From the NCBI GenBank assembly GCA_036637375.1, contig JAVWMQ010000002.1, forward strand, positions 1 to 64,000: a stretch of DNA of 64,000 bases, written 5' to 3'. The notes under the pieces were generated by a model. The model ran no database searches. It had not been told where the DNA came from and worked only from the letters and a program-made list of their open reading frames with translations. Within the stretch, counting starts at the first letter, position 1; each line of letters opens with the position of its first letter. Below are positions 1-8,217 of this stretch, piece by piece. Source of the stretch: JAVWMQ01 sp036637375 (GTDB lineage: Bacteria > Bacillota > Clostridia > Peptostreptococcales > Anaerovoracaceae). The translations under genes and the position numbers were made by a program.

Positions 1-19
1 TACTTTATCATATTGAAGT

Positions 20-565
20 TTAATGACCTATTATTTTTTGAAAATCTTTTTTGTTAGCGAATATAGGTTTTTTATCAAACATAAACATTTTTGCTATAAT
101 ATGATTCGGAAATAACTCAATCATAGTGTTATAGTCTCTCACACTATGATTATATTCGATTATCGCTTCAGCTATTTTGATTTCCGTTTCGAAGATATTG
201 CTTTTGATGTCCTTCCAAGTAGAGTTTTCCGTTAGCTCTATTTGGCTAGATATTTTTTCAAAATAATCATTTAGCGCAATATCAATCAAATTTTCTCCCT
301 CAACCTTCTCCGAAAAATTCCTAGCATAATAAACCTTGTTATAAGCACCAAGAAGGTTTTTTAGCAACATATTTTCTTTTCCTATATACTCTCCACTTAT
401 TCCAACAATATCACCTATGTCTTTATGTCTTTTTTTCATAAAATCATCCATTATCAAAAAGTTTTTTTCCGTTTTATCTCTCTCTTTTGAAAACCTATGA
501 TATAACAACAATGTCCAAAAAATAAATAGTATTCCTAATACTATTGCACAATAAATAACTATCAT
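20..565 (-). CDS. LemA family membrane protein
   Basis: A 181-residue protein with one N-terminal membrane segment (about residues 3-22) followed by a mostly helical soluble part. The arrangement matches LemA proteins: a single N-terminal TM, a helical bundle containing a Y-N-x-x-V-x-x-Y/F-N-x-M-I-E-L-F-P segment, then I-I-A-K-M-F-M-F near the C-terminus. The cellular role of LemA proteins is not established. The ATG is preceded by AAGGAG at good spacing. It lies 25 nt after ung on the same strand, so it is probably the distal gene of that transcript. The family call rests on the C-terminal pattern; the N-terminal half is divergent. Confidence 0.7.
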   Translation of the reverse strand: MIVIYCAIVLGILFIFWTLLLYHRFSKERDKTEKNFLIMDDFMKKRHKDIGDIVGISGEYIGKENMLLKNLLGAYNKVYYARNFSEKVEGENLIDIALNDYFEKISSQIELTENSTWKDIKSNIFETEIKIAEAIIEYNHSVRDYNTMIELFPNHIIAKMFMFDKKPIFANKKDFQKIIGH

Positions 566-590
566 TAATTACTCCTTAAATATTCTTTTA

Positions 591-1250
591 TTACTCACTA
601 ATACTCCAGTTAATTGGTTCATCTAACAAACTGTTCGCCCTAGAAAAAAAGTGTCCACCAAAAAATCCTCTGTGAGCAGATAAAGGACTTGGGTGTACCC
701 CTTCAATAATATGATGTCTTGGATTGTCTATATATATTCTTTTAGATTTCGCATTATTCCCCCACAGTATAAAAACTACTGGTTTATCTCTCTGATTTAG
801 TAATTCTATAACCTTATCAGTAAAAATTTCCCATCCCATGCCCTTATGAGAATTTGCTATTCCTTCTCTAACAGTTAAAACAGTATTTAAAAGCAACACG
901 CCTCTATTGGCCCACTCTTCTAGACAACCATGGTTTGGCATCTTGATCCCTAAGTCACTTTCTAATTCTTTATATATGTTTCTCAAAGATGGAGGTATAG
1001 CAATTCCTTTTTTTACTGAAAAAGCAAGCCCATGAGCTTGTCCTTCCTCATGGTAAGGATCTTGTCCCAAAATTACTACCTTAACATCATTATAGGGTGT
1101 CATTTTGAATGCGCTAAAAATATCATACATATTCGGATAAATGCGCTTATTCATATACTCCTTCTTTAAAAATTCCCTTAGTTTTTGGTAATATTCCTTT
1201 TGAAACTCATCCTTCAAAACATTATCCCAATCGTTATTAAATTTAATCAT
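591..1250 (-). CDS. ung: Uracil-DNA glycosylase (family 1)
   Basis: Removes uracil from DNA as the first step of base excision repair. The 219-residue length is normal for family 1. Visible motifs are the water-activating GQDPYH near residue 62, the AFSV uracil-pocket segment, L-L-L-N-T, and the minor-groove loop [13 protein letters not shown] near the C-terminus. The start has no Shine-Dalgarno sequence. A TATAAT box ends 6 nt before the ATG, so translation may begin on a leaderless transcript. LemA follows on the same strand. Family identity is very secure. Confidence 0.97.
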   Translation of the reverse strand: MIKFNNDWDNVLKDEFQKEYYQKLREFLKKEYMNKRIYPNMYDIFSAFKMTPYNDVKVVILGQDPYHEEGQAHGLAFSVKKGIAIPPSLRNIYKELESDLGIKMPNHGCLEEWANRGVLLLNTVLTVREGIANSHKGMGWEIFTDKVIELLNQRDKPVVFILWGNNAKSKRIYIDNPRHHIIEGVHPSPLSAHRGFFGGHFFSRANSLLDEPINWSISE

Positions 1251-1256
1251 TTAAAC

Positions 1257-1285
1257 ATTATACAACAAGAACAAAATCAAATAAA
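1257..1285 (-). promoter_or_regulatory. ung promoter, likely leaderless
   Basis: On the minus strand a TTTATT -35-like hexamer (1280-1285), a 17-nt spacer and a perfect TATAAT -10 (1257-1262) lie directly before ung, with only 6 nt between the -10 and the ATG. A start site 6-7 nt downstream would fall at or next to the A of the start codon. Confidence 0.6.
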
Positions 1286-1292
1286 GTTATTA

Positions 1293-1321
1293 TTGACAGT
1301 TTAAACTTCCAATAATAAAAT
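1293..1321 (+). promoter_or_regulatory. Sigma-A promoter of the DUF6873 gene
   Basis: A perfect TTGACA -35 (1293-1298), 17-nt spacer and TAAAAT -10 (1316-1321) precede the DUF6873 coding region. Its -35 lies 7 bp from the -35 of the divergent ung promoter. Confidence 0.75.
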
Positions 1322-1352
1322 CCAAGTAATAAAAGAAATGGAGTCTTGACTT

Positions 1353-2006
1353 ATGACTAAAAATATTTGGATAAGCAAAAATGCTAATAAGAATTTAATT
1401 GAATACTTTGAGAGAAGAGATATAAATGTAAACATACTTAACCAATCAAATGTTGTTTATAATCAAATATCTACCCATCCCGATATCTATATGTGTAAGC
1501 TAGGTGTAAATAATACATCCCCTGTTTTTTGGGGCAACAAAAGTAAAATTTCATATAGCTATCCTGGAAACATTATTTACAATGCTTGCTCTACTGGGAA
1601 GTATTTTATACATAATTTAAAGTATACCGACAAAGACTTATTATATACTGCAACAAGCCTTAATCAAGAATTAATTAACATAAAACAAGGTTATGCCAAA
1701 TGCAATATTTTGCCTATTAACGAAAATAGTATCATAACATCAGACCTTGGCATTGCAAAGAAATGTTCTAATTTAGATGTTTTAATTATTAGTCCAGGTC
1801 ATATAAAACTCAAAGGGTTTGATACTGGGTTCATTGGCGGCACTAGCGGTATAATTGATGGCACTGTTGTATTTAATGGTGATTTATCTTCTCATCCCGA
1901 TTTCAAAAAAATCAAAGACTTTATAACAAATAAAGGTCTTTGTATTAAATACTTTGATAGCTATCCCCTTGAAGATATCGGTTCTATAATTTATGAAGAA
2001 AAATGA
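1353..2006 (+). CDS. DUF6873-type protein (GME-fold family)
   Basis: A 217-residue soluble protein resembling the clostridial family annotated as DUF6873, assigned to the guanidine-modifying-enzyme (pentein) fold. Recognisable segments are THPDI near residue 42, GYAKCN near residue 110, ITSDLGI near 127, GFIGGTSG near 157 and a C-terminal LEDIGSII. In pentein enzymes the catalytic Cys usually sits in a C-terminal Gly-rich loop; here that end reads DIGSII with no Cys, so the enzyme may be inactive or chemically different. The ATG has GGAG at about 9-nt spacing and a good promoter upstream. MsrAB follows 46 nt later. The family call is from memory of the motif order; substrate unknown. Confidence 0.6.
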   Translation: MTKNIWISKNANKNLIEYFERRDINVNILNQSNVVYNQISTHPDIYMCKLGVNNTSPVFWGNKSKISYSYPGNIIYNACSTGKYFIHNLKYTDKDLLYTATSLNQELINIKQGYAKCNILPINENSIITSDLGIAKKCSNLDVLIISPGHIKLKGFDTGFIGGTSGIIDGTVVFNGDLSSHPDFKKIKDFITNKGLCIKYFDSYPLEDIGSIIYEEK

Positions 2007-2052
2007 TTTAAAATCTAATCTATGGGCATAATTTTTGTAGGTGGTGATTAAA

Positions 2053-3042
2053 ATGAAAAAGTTTATAGATAATAATTATTTAGATAATGATAATAAAGTT
2101 ATATATTTGGCAGGTGGATGTTTTTGGGGGATGGAAAAGTTAATGTCACTTATTCCAGGTGTACTAAAAGTGATTTCAGGTTATGCAAATGGTAAAAGCG
2201 ATATTATCCCATCATATGATGACGTTATAAGTGGAAAAACTGGTTACAAGGAAACAGTCCGAGTAGAGTATGACCCTTCCAAAGTTTCTCTTCAATCAAT
2301 ACTTAGCACTTATTATTATGTTATTGATCCAACAGTTTTTGCAAGACAAGGAAATGATAGAGGAACACAATATCAAACTGGAATTTATTATATTGATGAT
2401 GAATCAAAGCATATTGTTGATGCTGTCACTAGTAAAGAAAAAGAAAGATATAGTAATTTTTATGTAGAAACACAACCTTTAACTTGTTTTTATAATGCTG
2501 AGGAATATCACCAAAATTACTTAAATAAAAACCCTAACGGCTACTGTCATATTTCACCTCAAAAAATGAGTGAAGCAACAGCCTTTTTAGTCGATTCCAC
2601 AAAATATTCAAAACCTAGCATAGATGATTTAAAATCAACACTTACTGATATTCAATACAGGGTTACGCAAAACGGTGAGACTGAGGCTCCATTTAGTGGC
2701 GAATACGAGCCAAACCAACAAGATGGGCTTTATGTTGATATTACAACAGGCGAACCACTGTTTTCAAGTAAAGACAAATACCAAAGTTCTTGTGGCTGGC
2801 CCGCATTTACCAAGGGAATCGATCCTGCTACACTTCGTAAAGTTGCAGACAACTCACTTTGCATGACTAGAACAGAGGTTAGAAGTAGAACAGGTAATGC
2901 TCATCTTGGGCATGTGTTTTATGGTGATTTCGAATCACCTAATGGTATCAGATACTGCATTAACAGTGCAGCATTAAAGTTCATCCCTTATGACGATATG
3001 GATAAAAACGGATATGGAATGTTTAAAAAATATATAAAATAG
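2053..3042 (+). CDS. msrAB: Peptide methionine sulfoxide reductase MsrA-MsrB fusion
   Basis: A bifunctional repair enzyme that reduces both S- and R-methionine sulfoxide. The MsrA half comes first, with its catalytic Cys in GGCFWG (Cys23). The MsrB half follows, with CGWPAF, RTGNAHLGHVF and the catalytic Cys in RYCINSAAL. The CxxC pairs that bind zinc in many MsrB proteins are absent. I start at the ATG preceded by AGGTGGTG; an in-frame GTG 12 nt upstream lies inside that Shine-Dalgarno and is unlikely. The 329-residue length suits the fusion. There is no signal peptide, so it acts in the cytoplasm. Confidence 0.96.
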   Translation: MKKFIDNNYLDNDNKVIYLAGGCFWGMEKLMSLIPGVLKVISGYANGKSDIIPSYDDVISGKTGYKETVRVEYDPSKVSLQSILSTYYYVIDPTVFARQGNDRGTQYQTGIYYIDDESKHIVDAVTSKEKERYSNFYVETQPLTCFYNAEEYHQNYLNKNPNGYCHISPQKMSEATAFLVDSTKYSKPSIDDLKSTLTDIQYRVTQNGETEAPFSGEYEPNQQDGLYVDITTGEPLFSSKDKYQSSCGWPAFTKGIDPATLRKVADNSLCMTRTEVRSRTGNAHLGHVFYGDFESPNGIRYCINSAALKFIPYDDMDKNGYGMFKKYIK

Positions 3043-3052
3043 TCCAATATTA

Positions 3053-3061
3053 TGTTATACT
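3053..3061 (+). promoter_or_regulatory. Extended -10 promoter abutting the radical SAM start
   Basis: TGTTATACT forms an extended -10 (TGn plus TATACT at 3056-3061) that ends 6 nt before the ATG at 3068. No clear -35 and no Shine-Dalgarno sequence are present, so any transcript from here would be leaderless or nearly so. Confidence 0.5.
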
Positions 3062-3067
3062 GTGTCC

Positions 3068-4108
3068 ATGAAGAAACATGCAATTATACCAATATTTATT
3101 CCCCATAAGGGTTGCTTAAATGACTGCGTATTTTGTAATCAAAAACTTATTACAGCAAGGACTGCAGATGTAACCCCTTTGGATGTTAAAAATATAATAG
3201 AAACACATTTATCAACTTTAGAGAATCGAAATATTACTACAATCGAAGTTGCTTTTTTTGGTGGGAGTTTTACCGGTATCCCTATTGATGAACAAAAAAG
3301 TTATTTAAAGGTTGCAAAAGAATATAAGGATAATAGTAAAATTAATAAAATCCACTTGTCTACACGACCAGATTATATTTCTGTAGAAATTCTTGACAAT
3401 CTAAAAAAATATACGGTAGATACCATTGAACTTGGTGTCCAATCTTTTGATGATGATGTATTAATAGCCTCTAAACGTGGACATACATCAAGCCAAGTTT
3501 ACAAATCTTGTAATTTAATTAAAGATTATGGTTTTGAACTTGGAATTCAATTAATGATAGGTTTACCTGGTGATAATAAACAAAAGGCAATTTATTCTGC
3601 CAATGAGGCTGCAAAAATCAAACCTTCAATTGCAAGGCTATATCCAACCGTTGTTCTTGAAGATACCCAGCTAATTGAAATGTACAAAACTGGACAATAC
3701 ATACCTCTTTCCGAATCTGATGCTATTGACATTACAAAGGAAATGTACAAAATACTCCACTCTGCTGGTATAAATATAATGCGAGTTGGGTTAAAGAGCA
3801 CTGATTTGATTACACCGGAATCTGATTCTGGAGGTAGCTACCATCCAGCCTTTCGTCAGCTTGTTGAGGGAGAAATTGCAAAAGAAATACTAATCCCCCT
3901 TATTGATGAAATATCTATTACATCTAAAATCATTGGGAATACAAATGTTCTATGCAAAAGTAATTCAAGATGTTTTAACAATATGATTGGTCATAAAGGC
4001 GTTAATAAAAAATTCTTTGACAACAAATACCCTCACTTAACTATATTTTATGAAATTGATAACACAATTAAAGATAGTGAGTATATAGTTATTAAAGTGA
4101 ATAAATAA
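3068..4108 (+). CDS. Elp3-like radical SAM protein
   Basis: A 346-residue radical SAM enzyme. The 4Fe-4S/SAM motif is C-x3-C-x2-C in KGCLNDCVFCNQ near residue 20. It is followed by a glycine-rich FFGGSFTGIP strand-loop, a STRPDY segment and ELGVQSFDD, as in the Elp3-like family (COG1243 type). The length covers the radical SAM core and its C-terminal extension but lacks the acetyltransferase domain of true Elp3. The substrate of these clostridial proteins is unknown to me. I start at the ATG; the GTG two codons upstream also lacks a ribosome-binding site. Confidence 0.85.
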   Translation: MKKHAIIPIFIPHKGCLNDCVFCNQKLITARTADVTPLDVKNIIETHLSTLENRNITTIEVAFFGGSFTGIPIDEQKSYLKVAKEYKDNSKINKIHLSTRPDYISVEILDNLKKYTVDTIELGVQSFDDDVLIASKRGHTSSQVYKSCNLIKDYGFELGIQLMIGLPGDNKQKAIYSANEAAKIKPSIARLYPTVVLEDTQLIEMYKTGQYIPLSESDAIDITKEMYKILHSAGINIMRVGLKSTDLITPESDSGGSYHPAFRQLVEGEIAKEILIPLIDEISITSKIIGNTNVLCKSNSRCFNNMIGHKGVNKKFFDNKYPHLTIFYEIDNTIKDSEYIVIKVNK

Positions 4109-4120
4109 ACTAAGTAGGTG

Positions 4121-4149
4121 TTGAGCCTTCCTTGGTTTTATGATAGAAT
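4121..4149 (+). promoter_or_regulatory. Promoter of the ACT-PFL operon
   Basis: TTGAGC (4121-4126), a 17-nt spacer and TAGAAT (4144-4149) precede the ACT-domain gene. The start of the adjacent gene therefore lies downstream of an in-frame GTG that would otherwise extend it. Confidence 0.6.
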
Positions 4150-4189
4150 AGTAAAAATATTTCAAATTATAGTTGTAGGAGGAAAAATA

Positions 4190-4453
4190 ATGAAAGCAGT
4201 AGTAACAGTAATAGGTAAAGATACAGTTGGAATTTTGGCTGGAGTAAGTGCTGAAGTTGCAAAAGTCAATGCAAACGTAGTAGAAGTTACACAGTCAGTT
4301 TTACAAGACTATTTCGCTATGGTAATGTTAATTGACATTACAGCAATGACTGCTAGTATCGATGAGTTAAAAGCAAATTTAGAAAAATCTTTAGATGCAA
4401 TGACTATTCATGTAATGCACGAAGATATCTTTAACTCAATGCATAGAATTTAG
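4190..4453 (+). CDS. ACT domain protein (UPF0237 family)
   Basis: An 87-residue protein made of a single ACT domain: the sequence opens [15 protein letters not shown], followed by a helix and the strand [13 protein letters not shown] domains bind small ligands, often amino acids. The ATG follows a perfect AGGAGG, which decides the start over an in-frame GTG 72 nt upstream. The stop is 11 nt before the PFL gene, which has its own AGGAGG. This ACT + PFL (UPF0210) pair is common in Firmicutes and suggests that the two proteins work together. The ligand is unknown. Confidence 0.9.
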   Translation: MKAVVTVIGKDTVGILAGVSAEVAKVNANVVEVTQSVLQDYFAMVMLIDITAMTASIDELKANLEKSLDAMTIHVMHEDIFNSMHRI

Positions 4454-4464
4454 GAGGAAACTTA

Positions 4465-5823
4465 ATGCTAAACATGTCAGATATACTTGAAACAGTCAAA
4501 ATGATTCAAGATGAAAATTTAGATATAAGAACAATTACAATGGGGATTTCCCTTCTTGATTGTGCCGATAGCGATATTGACAAATCATGCGAAAAAATAT
4601 TCAACAAAATCACAAGATTAGCTAAAGACTTAGTTAAAACTGGTGAAGATATAGAAAAAAAATATGGAATTCCTATTATTAATAAGAGAATTTCTGTAAC
4701 ACCTATTGCAATGCTTGTTGCTGTTTCTGGTGGTGATCCAGTAAAATATGCAAAAACTTTAGATAGAGTTGCTAAAACTGTTGGTGTAAACTTCATTGGT
4801 GGATATTCTGCTCTAGTGCACAAAGGTTTTAGTGCTGGAGATAAAGAATTAATCGAATCTATACCAAGAGCTCTTGCTGAAACAGAATTTGTTTGTTCAT
4901 CTGTAAATATTGGAAGTACAAAAGCTGGTATAAATATGGATGCAGTTAAACTAATGGGTGGTGTTGTTAAAGATGCCGCTGATTTAACTAAAGATAACCA
5001 GTGTGTAGGTGCTGCGAAATTAGTAGTTTTCTGTAATGCTCCTGAAGATAATCCATTTATGGCAGGTGCCTTCCATGGTCCTGGCGAAGCTGATTGTGTT
5101 ATTAACGTTGGTGTTTCTGGACCTGGAGTTGTTCGTTCAGCACTTTCAAAAATGCCTGCTGATGCAGACTTACTTGAAATCTCGGATGTTATTAAGAGAA
5201 CAGCCTTTAAAATCACTAGAGTTGGGCAATTAGTTGGACATGAAGCTTCAAAGGCTCTAGGTGTACCTTTTGGAATTATTGACCTTAGTCTTGCACCTAC
5301 TCCAGCAATTGGAGATTCAGTTGCATATATTCTTGAAGAAATTGGTCTTGAGCAATGTGGTTCAGCTGGAACAACTGCAGCACTAGCAATGCTAAATGAC
5401 GCAGTTAAAAAAGGTGGCGTTATGGCATCTAGCAATGTAGGTGGACTTTCTGGTGCATTTATACCTGTTACAGAAGACGCTGGTATGATTGCTGCCGCTA
5501 GAAGCGGATCTTTGACTATTGAAAAACTTGAAGCTATGACAGCAGTGTGTTCTGTAGGGCTTGATATGATCGTAATCCCTGGAGAAACACCAAAAGAAGT
5601 TATCTCTGCTATTATTGCTGACGAAGCTGCTATTGGTATGGTAAACTCAAAAACAACAGCAGTAAGGGTAATTCCTGCAGTTGGTCTTGCTGAAGGTGAA
5701 GAACTTGATTTTGGTGGACTACTTGGTAACGGTCCAGTTATGAAGGTTTCAACTAAATCTCCTTCAAAGATGATCAACAGAGGCGGACGTATTCCTGCCC
5801 CACTTCAAAGCTTAAAAAATTAG
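4465..5823 (+). CDS. PFL family protein (UPF0210/DUF711)
   Basis: A 452-residue protein of the UPF0210 family, named PFL for a fold related to pyruvate formate-lyase. Recognisable parts are [13 protein letters not shown] near residue 25, [10 protein letters not shown], and the C-terminal [16 protein letters not shown] and [16 protein letters not shown]. No glycyl-radical motif (RVxGY) is present, so activity as a radical enzyme is not supported by the sequence. It is encoded with the ACT protein and ends before a clear terminator hairpin. Family identity is secure, the reaction unknown. Confidence 0.93.
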   Translation: MLNMSDILETVKMIQDENLDIRTITMGISLLDCADSDIDKSCEKIFNKITRLAKDLVKTGEDIEKKYGIPIINKRISVTPIAMLVAVSGGDPVKYAKTLDRVAKTVGVNFIGGYSALVHKGFSAGDKELIESIPRALAETEFVCSSVNIGSTKAGINMDAVKLMGGVVKDAADLTKDNQCVGAAKLVVFCNAPEDNPFMAGAFHGPGEADCVINVGVSGPGVVRSALSKMPADADLLEISDVIKRTAFKITRVGQLVGHEASKALGVPFGIIDLSLAPTPAIGDSVAYILEEIGLEQCGSAGTTAALAMLNDAVKKGGVMASSNVGGLSGAFIPVTEDAGMIAAARSGSLTIEKLEAMTAVCSVGLDMIVIPGETPKEVISAIIADEAAIGMVNSKTTAVRVIPAVGLAEGEELDFGGLLGNGPVMKVSTKSPSKMINRGGRIPAPLQSLKN

Positions 5824-5869
5824 GACACAAAAAAAGAACCCACATTATATAACCTAAAGAATATACTTG

Positions 5870-5904
5870 ATAGAGTAGTAGAGAATTCTGCTACTCTATT
5901 TTTT
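5870..5904 (+). terminator. Rho-independent terminator of the ACT-PFL operon
   Basis: Arms ATAGAGTAG (5870-5878) and CTACTCTAT (5891-5899), with an inner AGA/TCT extension, are followed by a run of six T. Confidence 0.85.
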
Positions 5905-5962
5905 CAACTTAATATTTTTTAGGCATAGTTATAGCTCACTACTGTTCCGGTTCTCTTTTTCT

Positions 5963-6304
5963 CTATTCCCAAGTTTTCCAAATTTCATTACAATATCCAA
6001 CTGTAGCTTTCTTGCCATTTCTAACTATTGGAGTTTTAATAACCTTTGGGTTATCTATTATTGTTTCTACTCTATCAGATGTTACAAGGCAATCAATAAG
6101 TCCTAACAGCTGTTTGTCCTTGCAATTATAATCTATTAAATTTTCATAGCCACCAATTGCCGCAACAATGCTATTATATTCACCTTTACTAATTCCCTTA
6201 TCTAAAATGTCAATTTGCTGAAATTTAATTCCTCGCTCTTTAAAATACCTTACTGCCTTTTTTGTATCAAAGCATTTACTCTTACCAAAAATTTGTATAT
6301 TCAT
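5963..6304 (-). CDS. ArsC/Spx-like protein (arsenate reductase family)
   Basis: A 113-residue thioredoxin-fold protein of the ArsC/Spx superfamily. The N-terminus reads IFGKSKCFDTKKA, giving the family Cys at residue 11 in C-x3-K context, without the second Cys of the CxxC seen in Spx. The cis-proline segment is KTPIVRNGKK. Such proteins are usually annotated as arsenate reductases, but no ars genes are near, so a thiol-redox or regulatory role is equally possible. The ATG has GAGG at good spacing. It is 19 nt downstream of the SanA-like gene on the same strand. Confidence 0.85.
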   Translation of the reverse strand: MNIQIFGKSKCFDTKKAVRYFKERGIKFQQIDILDKGISKGEYNSIVAAIGGYENLIDYNCKDKQLLGLIDCLVTSDRVETIIDNPKVIKTPIVRNGKKATVGYCNEIWKTWE

Positions 6305-6323
6305 ATAACCTCACTATAATTTA

Positions 6324-6968
6324 TTAATGACTTTTATTCCCATCACCTTTAATATCAATAACCTCACCTAGATATTTTGGTTTTGGTTTTGTTATACATT
6401 TAAGAAAATCTTTATCCCTTGCAAGAATTTCTCTAAAGTCTCTTACCGATTGCCCTATATACCTTTGTTTATCTGCCTTTGCACCTTCTACATCAAGTCC
6501 TAGTTCTTTGGCTATATAAACCGCTCTATATAGATGATATTTTTGTGTGACAATAATTATTTTTTTTGCATTAAATACATCTCTAGCTCTATACATTGAA
6601 TCATACGTCGAAAATCCAGCATGATCTAAAAATATATCCTTTGGCGCAACTCCTCTCCCATGAACATATTTGTACATGGCCTTAACCTCATTATAATTTA
6701 CTTGACCATTATCCCCACTAAGTAAAAGTTTTTTGGCTTTGCCAGAAAAGTAAAGCTCAATTCCCTTATCCAGCCTTTCTTTTAACATTGGACTAGGCTC
6801 TCCATTTGGTCTAACTGCAGCGCCTAGCACTAATATGCAATCCGCCTTATGGATGCTAACATCATCTTTTATTTCGTTTCCTCCTACAAACACTACATAA
6901 AAATTAATGCCAACAAAAATCATTACACATACTACAACGAACAATATAAATTTTTTTAATAACTTCAA
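6324..6968 (-). CDS. SanA/YdcF-type DUF218 membrane protein
   Basis: A 214-residue protein with one N-terminal TM segment (about residues 5-27) and an extracytoplasmic DUF218 domain. Key segments are CILVLGAAV, GEPSPMLKERLDKGIELY, LLLSGDNG and IIIVTQKYHLYRA. This pattern matches SanA (vancomycin exclusion) and related ElyC/YdcF proteins, linked to cell-envelope integrity. The start is a TTG preceded by AAAGGA at 7 nt; no ATG gives a complete TM segment. It sits in a minus-strand run with DUF554 and ArsC-like genes. Confidence 0.88.
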   Translation of the reverse strand: MKLLKKFILFVVVCVMIFVGINFYVVFVGGNEIKDDVSIHKADCILVLGAAVRPNGEPSPMLKERLDKGIELYFSGKAKKLLLSGDNGQVNYNEVKAMYKYVHGRGVAPKDIFLDHAGFSTYDSMYRARDVFNAKKIIIVTQKYHLYRAVYIAKELGLDVEGAKADKQRYIGQSVRDFREILARDKDFLKCITKPKPKYLGEVIDIKGDGNKSH

Positions 6969-6992
6969 TTCACTATCCTTTCAGTAACATTA

Positions 6993-7694
6993 TTAAAATA
7001 GTTTTAGCGCAAATTCATATATAGGTACAATTATTATAGGCATAAATATTGCTGGAGCTAGATTCATAATTTTTAGATTTGAAATTTTCATAACATTTAA
7101 TGCCATTCCAATAATAATCAATGATCCTATACAACCAATCTCAGCAGTAACAGCCTCTCCTAAATATGGAGCTATATATTGAGCCAAAATTACAAATGCG
7201 CCTTGATAAATAAAAACCATAAGTGCTGAAAAAATAACTCCTATTCCTAAAGTAGATGCCAATAGCATTGCTGGTATTCCATCTAAAATTGCTTTTGTAT
7301 AAAGCATCTGATAGTCCCCTTCAAGCCCTGCTTTTAGAGAAGCAATAATCGCAAATGCACCTACACAAAATAAAACTGTAGATGTAACAAATGCCTCTGA
7401 AAAACTTGACTTACTTTCACCTTTATTGACCTTACTCTCTAAAAATTCACCAAATTGATTAATTCTGTCATCAAGGCTAAGAGCCAGCCCAATTACAGTT
7501 CCGATTACCATAGAAATAATAATTACCATGGCATTTCTACCGCCCAAAGTTCCTGTTATTCCAATATATAATACGCTCAATCCTAAGGCTTTCATTATTT
7601 GGTCGTTCCACGCACTTGGAATACCTTTTTTTAGAAGGACGCCTACAAGAGAACCAATTACAATTGCACTTGCATTTACAATTACTCCGAACAT
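6993..7694 (-). CDS. DUF554 family membrane protein
   Basis: A 233-residue integral membrane protein with about six hydrophobic segments. The opening MFGVIVNASAIVIGSLVGVLLKKGIP and the internal FCVGAFAIIASLKAGLEGD are characteristic of DUF554 (YdfK/YqgA). Function is unknown; transport has been assumed from topology only. The start overlaps the 3' end of the shikimate kinase gene by 13 nt and has GGAGG before it, so the two are translationally coupled. Confidence 0.92.
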   Translation of the reverse strand: MFGVIVNASAIVIGSLVGVLLKKGIPSAWNDQIMKALGLSVLYIGITGTLGGRNAMVIIISMVIGTVIGLALSLDDRINQFGEFLESKVNKGESKSSFSEAFVTSTVLFCVGAFAIIASLKAGLEGDYQMLYTKAILDGIPAMLLASTLGIGVIFSALMVFIYQGAFVILAQYIAPYLGEAVTAEIGCIGSLIIIGMALNVMKISNLKIMNLAPAIFMPIIIVPIYEFALKLF

Positions 7695-8206
7695 AATGCC
7701 TCCACCTCTTTTGTTACTATATTTCTGATTTTATCCATAGATTCACTAATTTCTAAATTTGATGTATCTACAATTATATGTGCGTATTTTTCGTACAGTG
7801 GAACCCTCTCTTCATATAAATCTTCTAAAGTTTGTCCATCTTTGAATGATATTCCACGTTGTACAAAGTCACCAAGTCTGCGTTTTATCTCATTACAGTC
7901 AAGCTTAATGTAAACAACTATAGCAGTATTTCTAAAATGTTCCATGGCTTTTGGTCCGTAGATTACACTCCCACCTGTAGCAATTACCGTAGATTCATCT
8001 TTAATTGTACAATTTATTTCTTCCTCAATTTTGTTAAAACCATCAGGCCCAACCTCTGCAATTATTTCACTTAACAACTTACCTTTTGCCTCTTGGATAA
8101 CTAAATCTGAATCAATAAAATTATACCCTAGTGCCTTTGCTAAAACTACTCCAACAGAACTCTTACCACAACCTGGCATGCCAATTAAAACAACACTTTT
8201 TTTCAC
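7682..8206 (-). CDS. aroK: Shikimate kinase
   Basis: Phosphorylates shikimate at the 3-hydroxyl with ATP in aromatic amino acid biosynthesis. The Walker A loop is GMPGCGKSS near residue 8, the substrate-binding FIDSD comes near residue 30, and the family GG loop is ATGGSVIY near residue 76. The 174-residue length is typical. The start is a GTG with AAGGAG at good spacing. No other aro genes lie nearby. Choice of aroK over aroL is conventional. Confidence 0.93.
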   Translation of the reverse strand: MKKSVVLIGMPGCGKSSVGVVLAKALGYNFIDSDLVIQEAKGKLLSEIIAEVGPDGFNKIEEEINCTIKDESTVIATGGSVIYGPKAMEHFRNTAIVVYIKLDCNEIKRRLGDFVQRGISFKDGQTLEDLYEERVPLYEKYAHIIVDTSNLEISESMDKIRNIVTKEVEALCSE

Positions 8207-8217
8207 TCTAAACTCCT

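Noticed and set aside
4506..5777. 423-codon open frame antisense to the PFL gene
   Set aside because: It mirrors the PFL reading frame, is rich in Ser, Ile and Pro with no recognisable domain, and has no ribosome-binding site. It is a codon-usage shadow.
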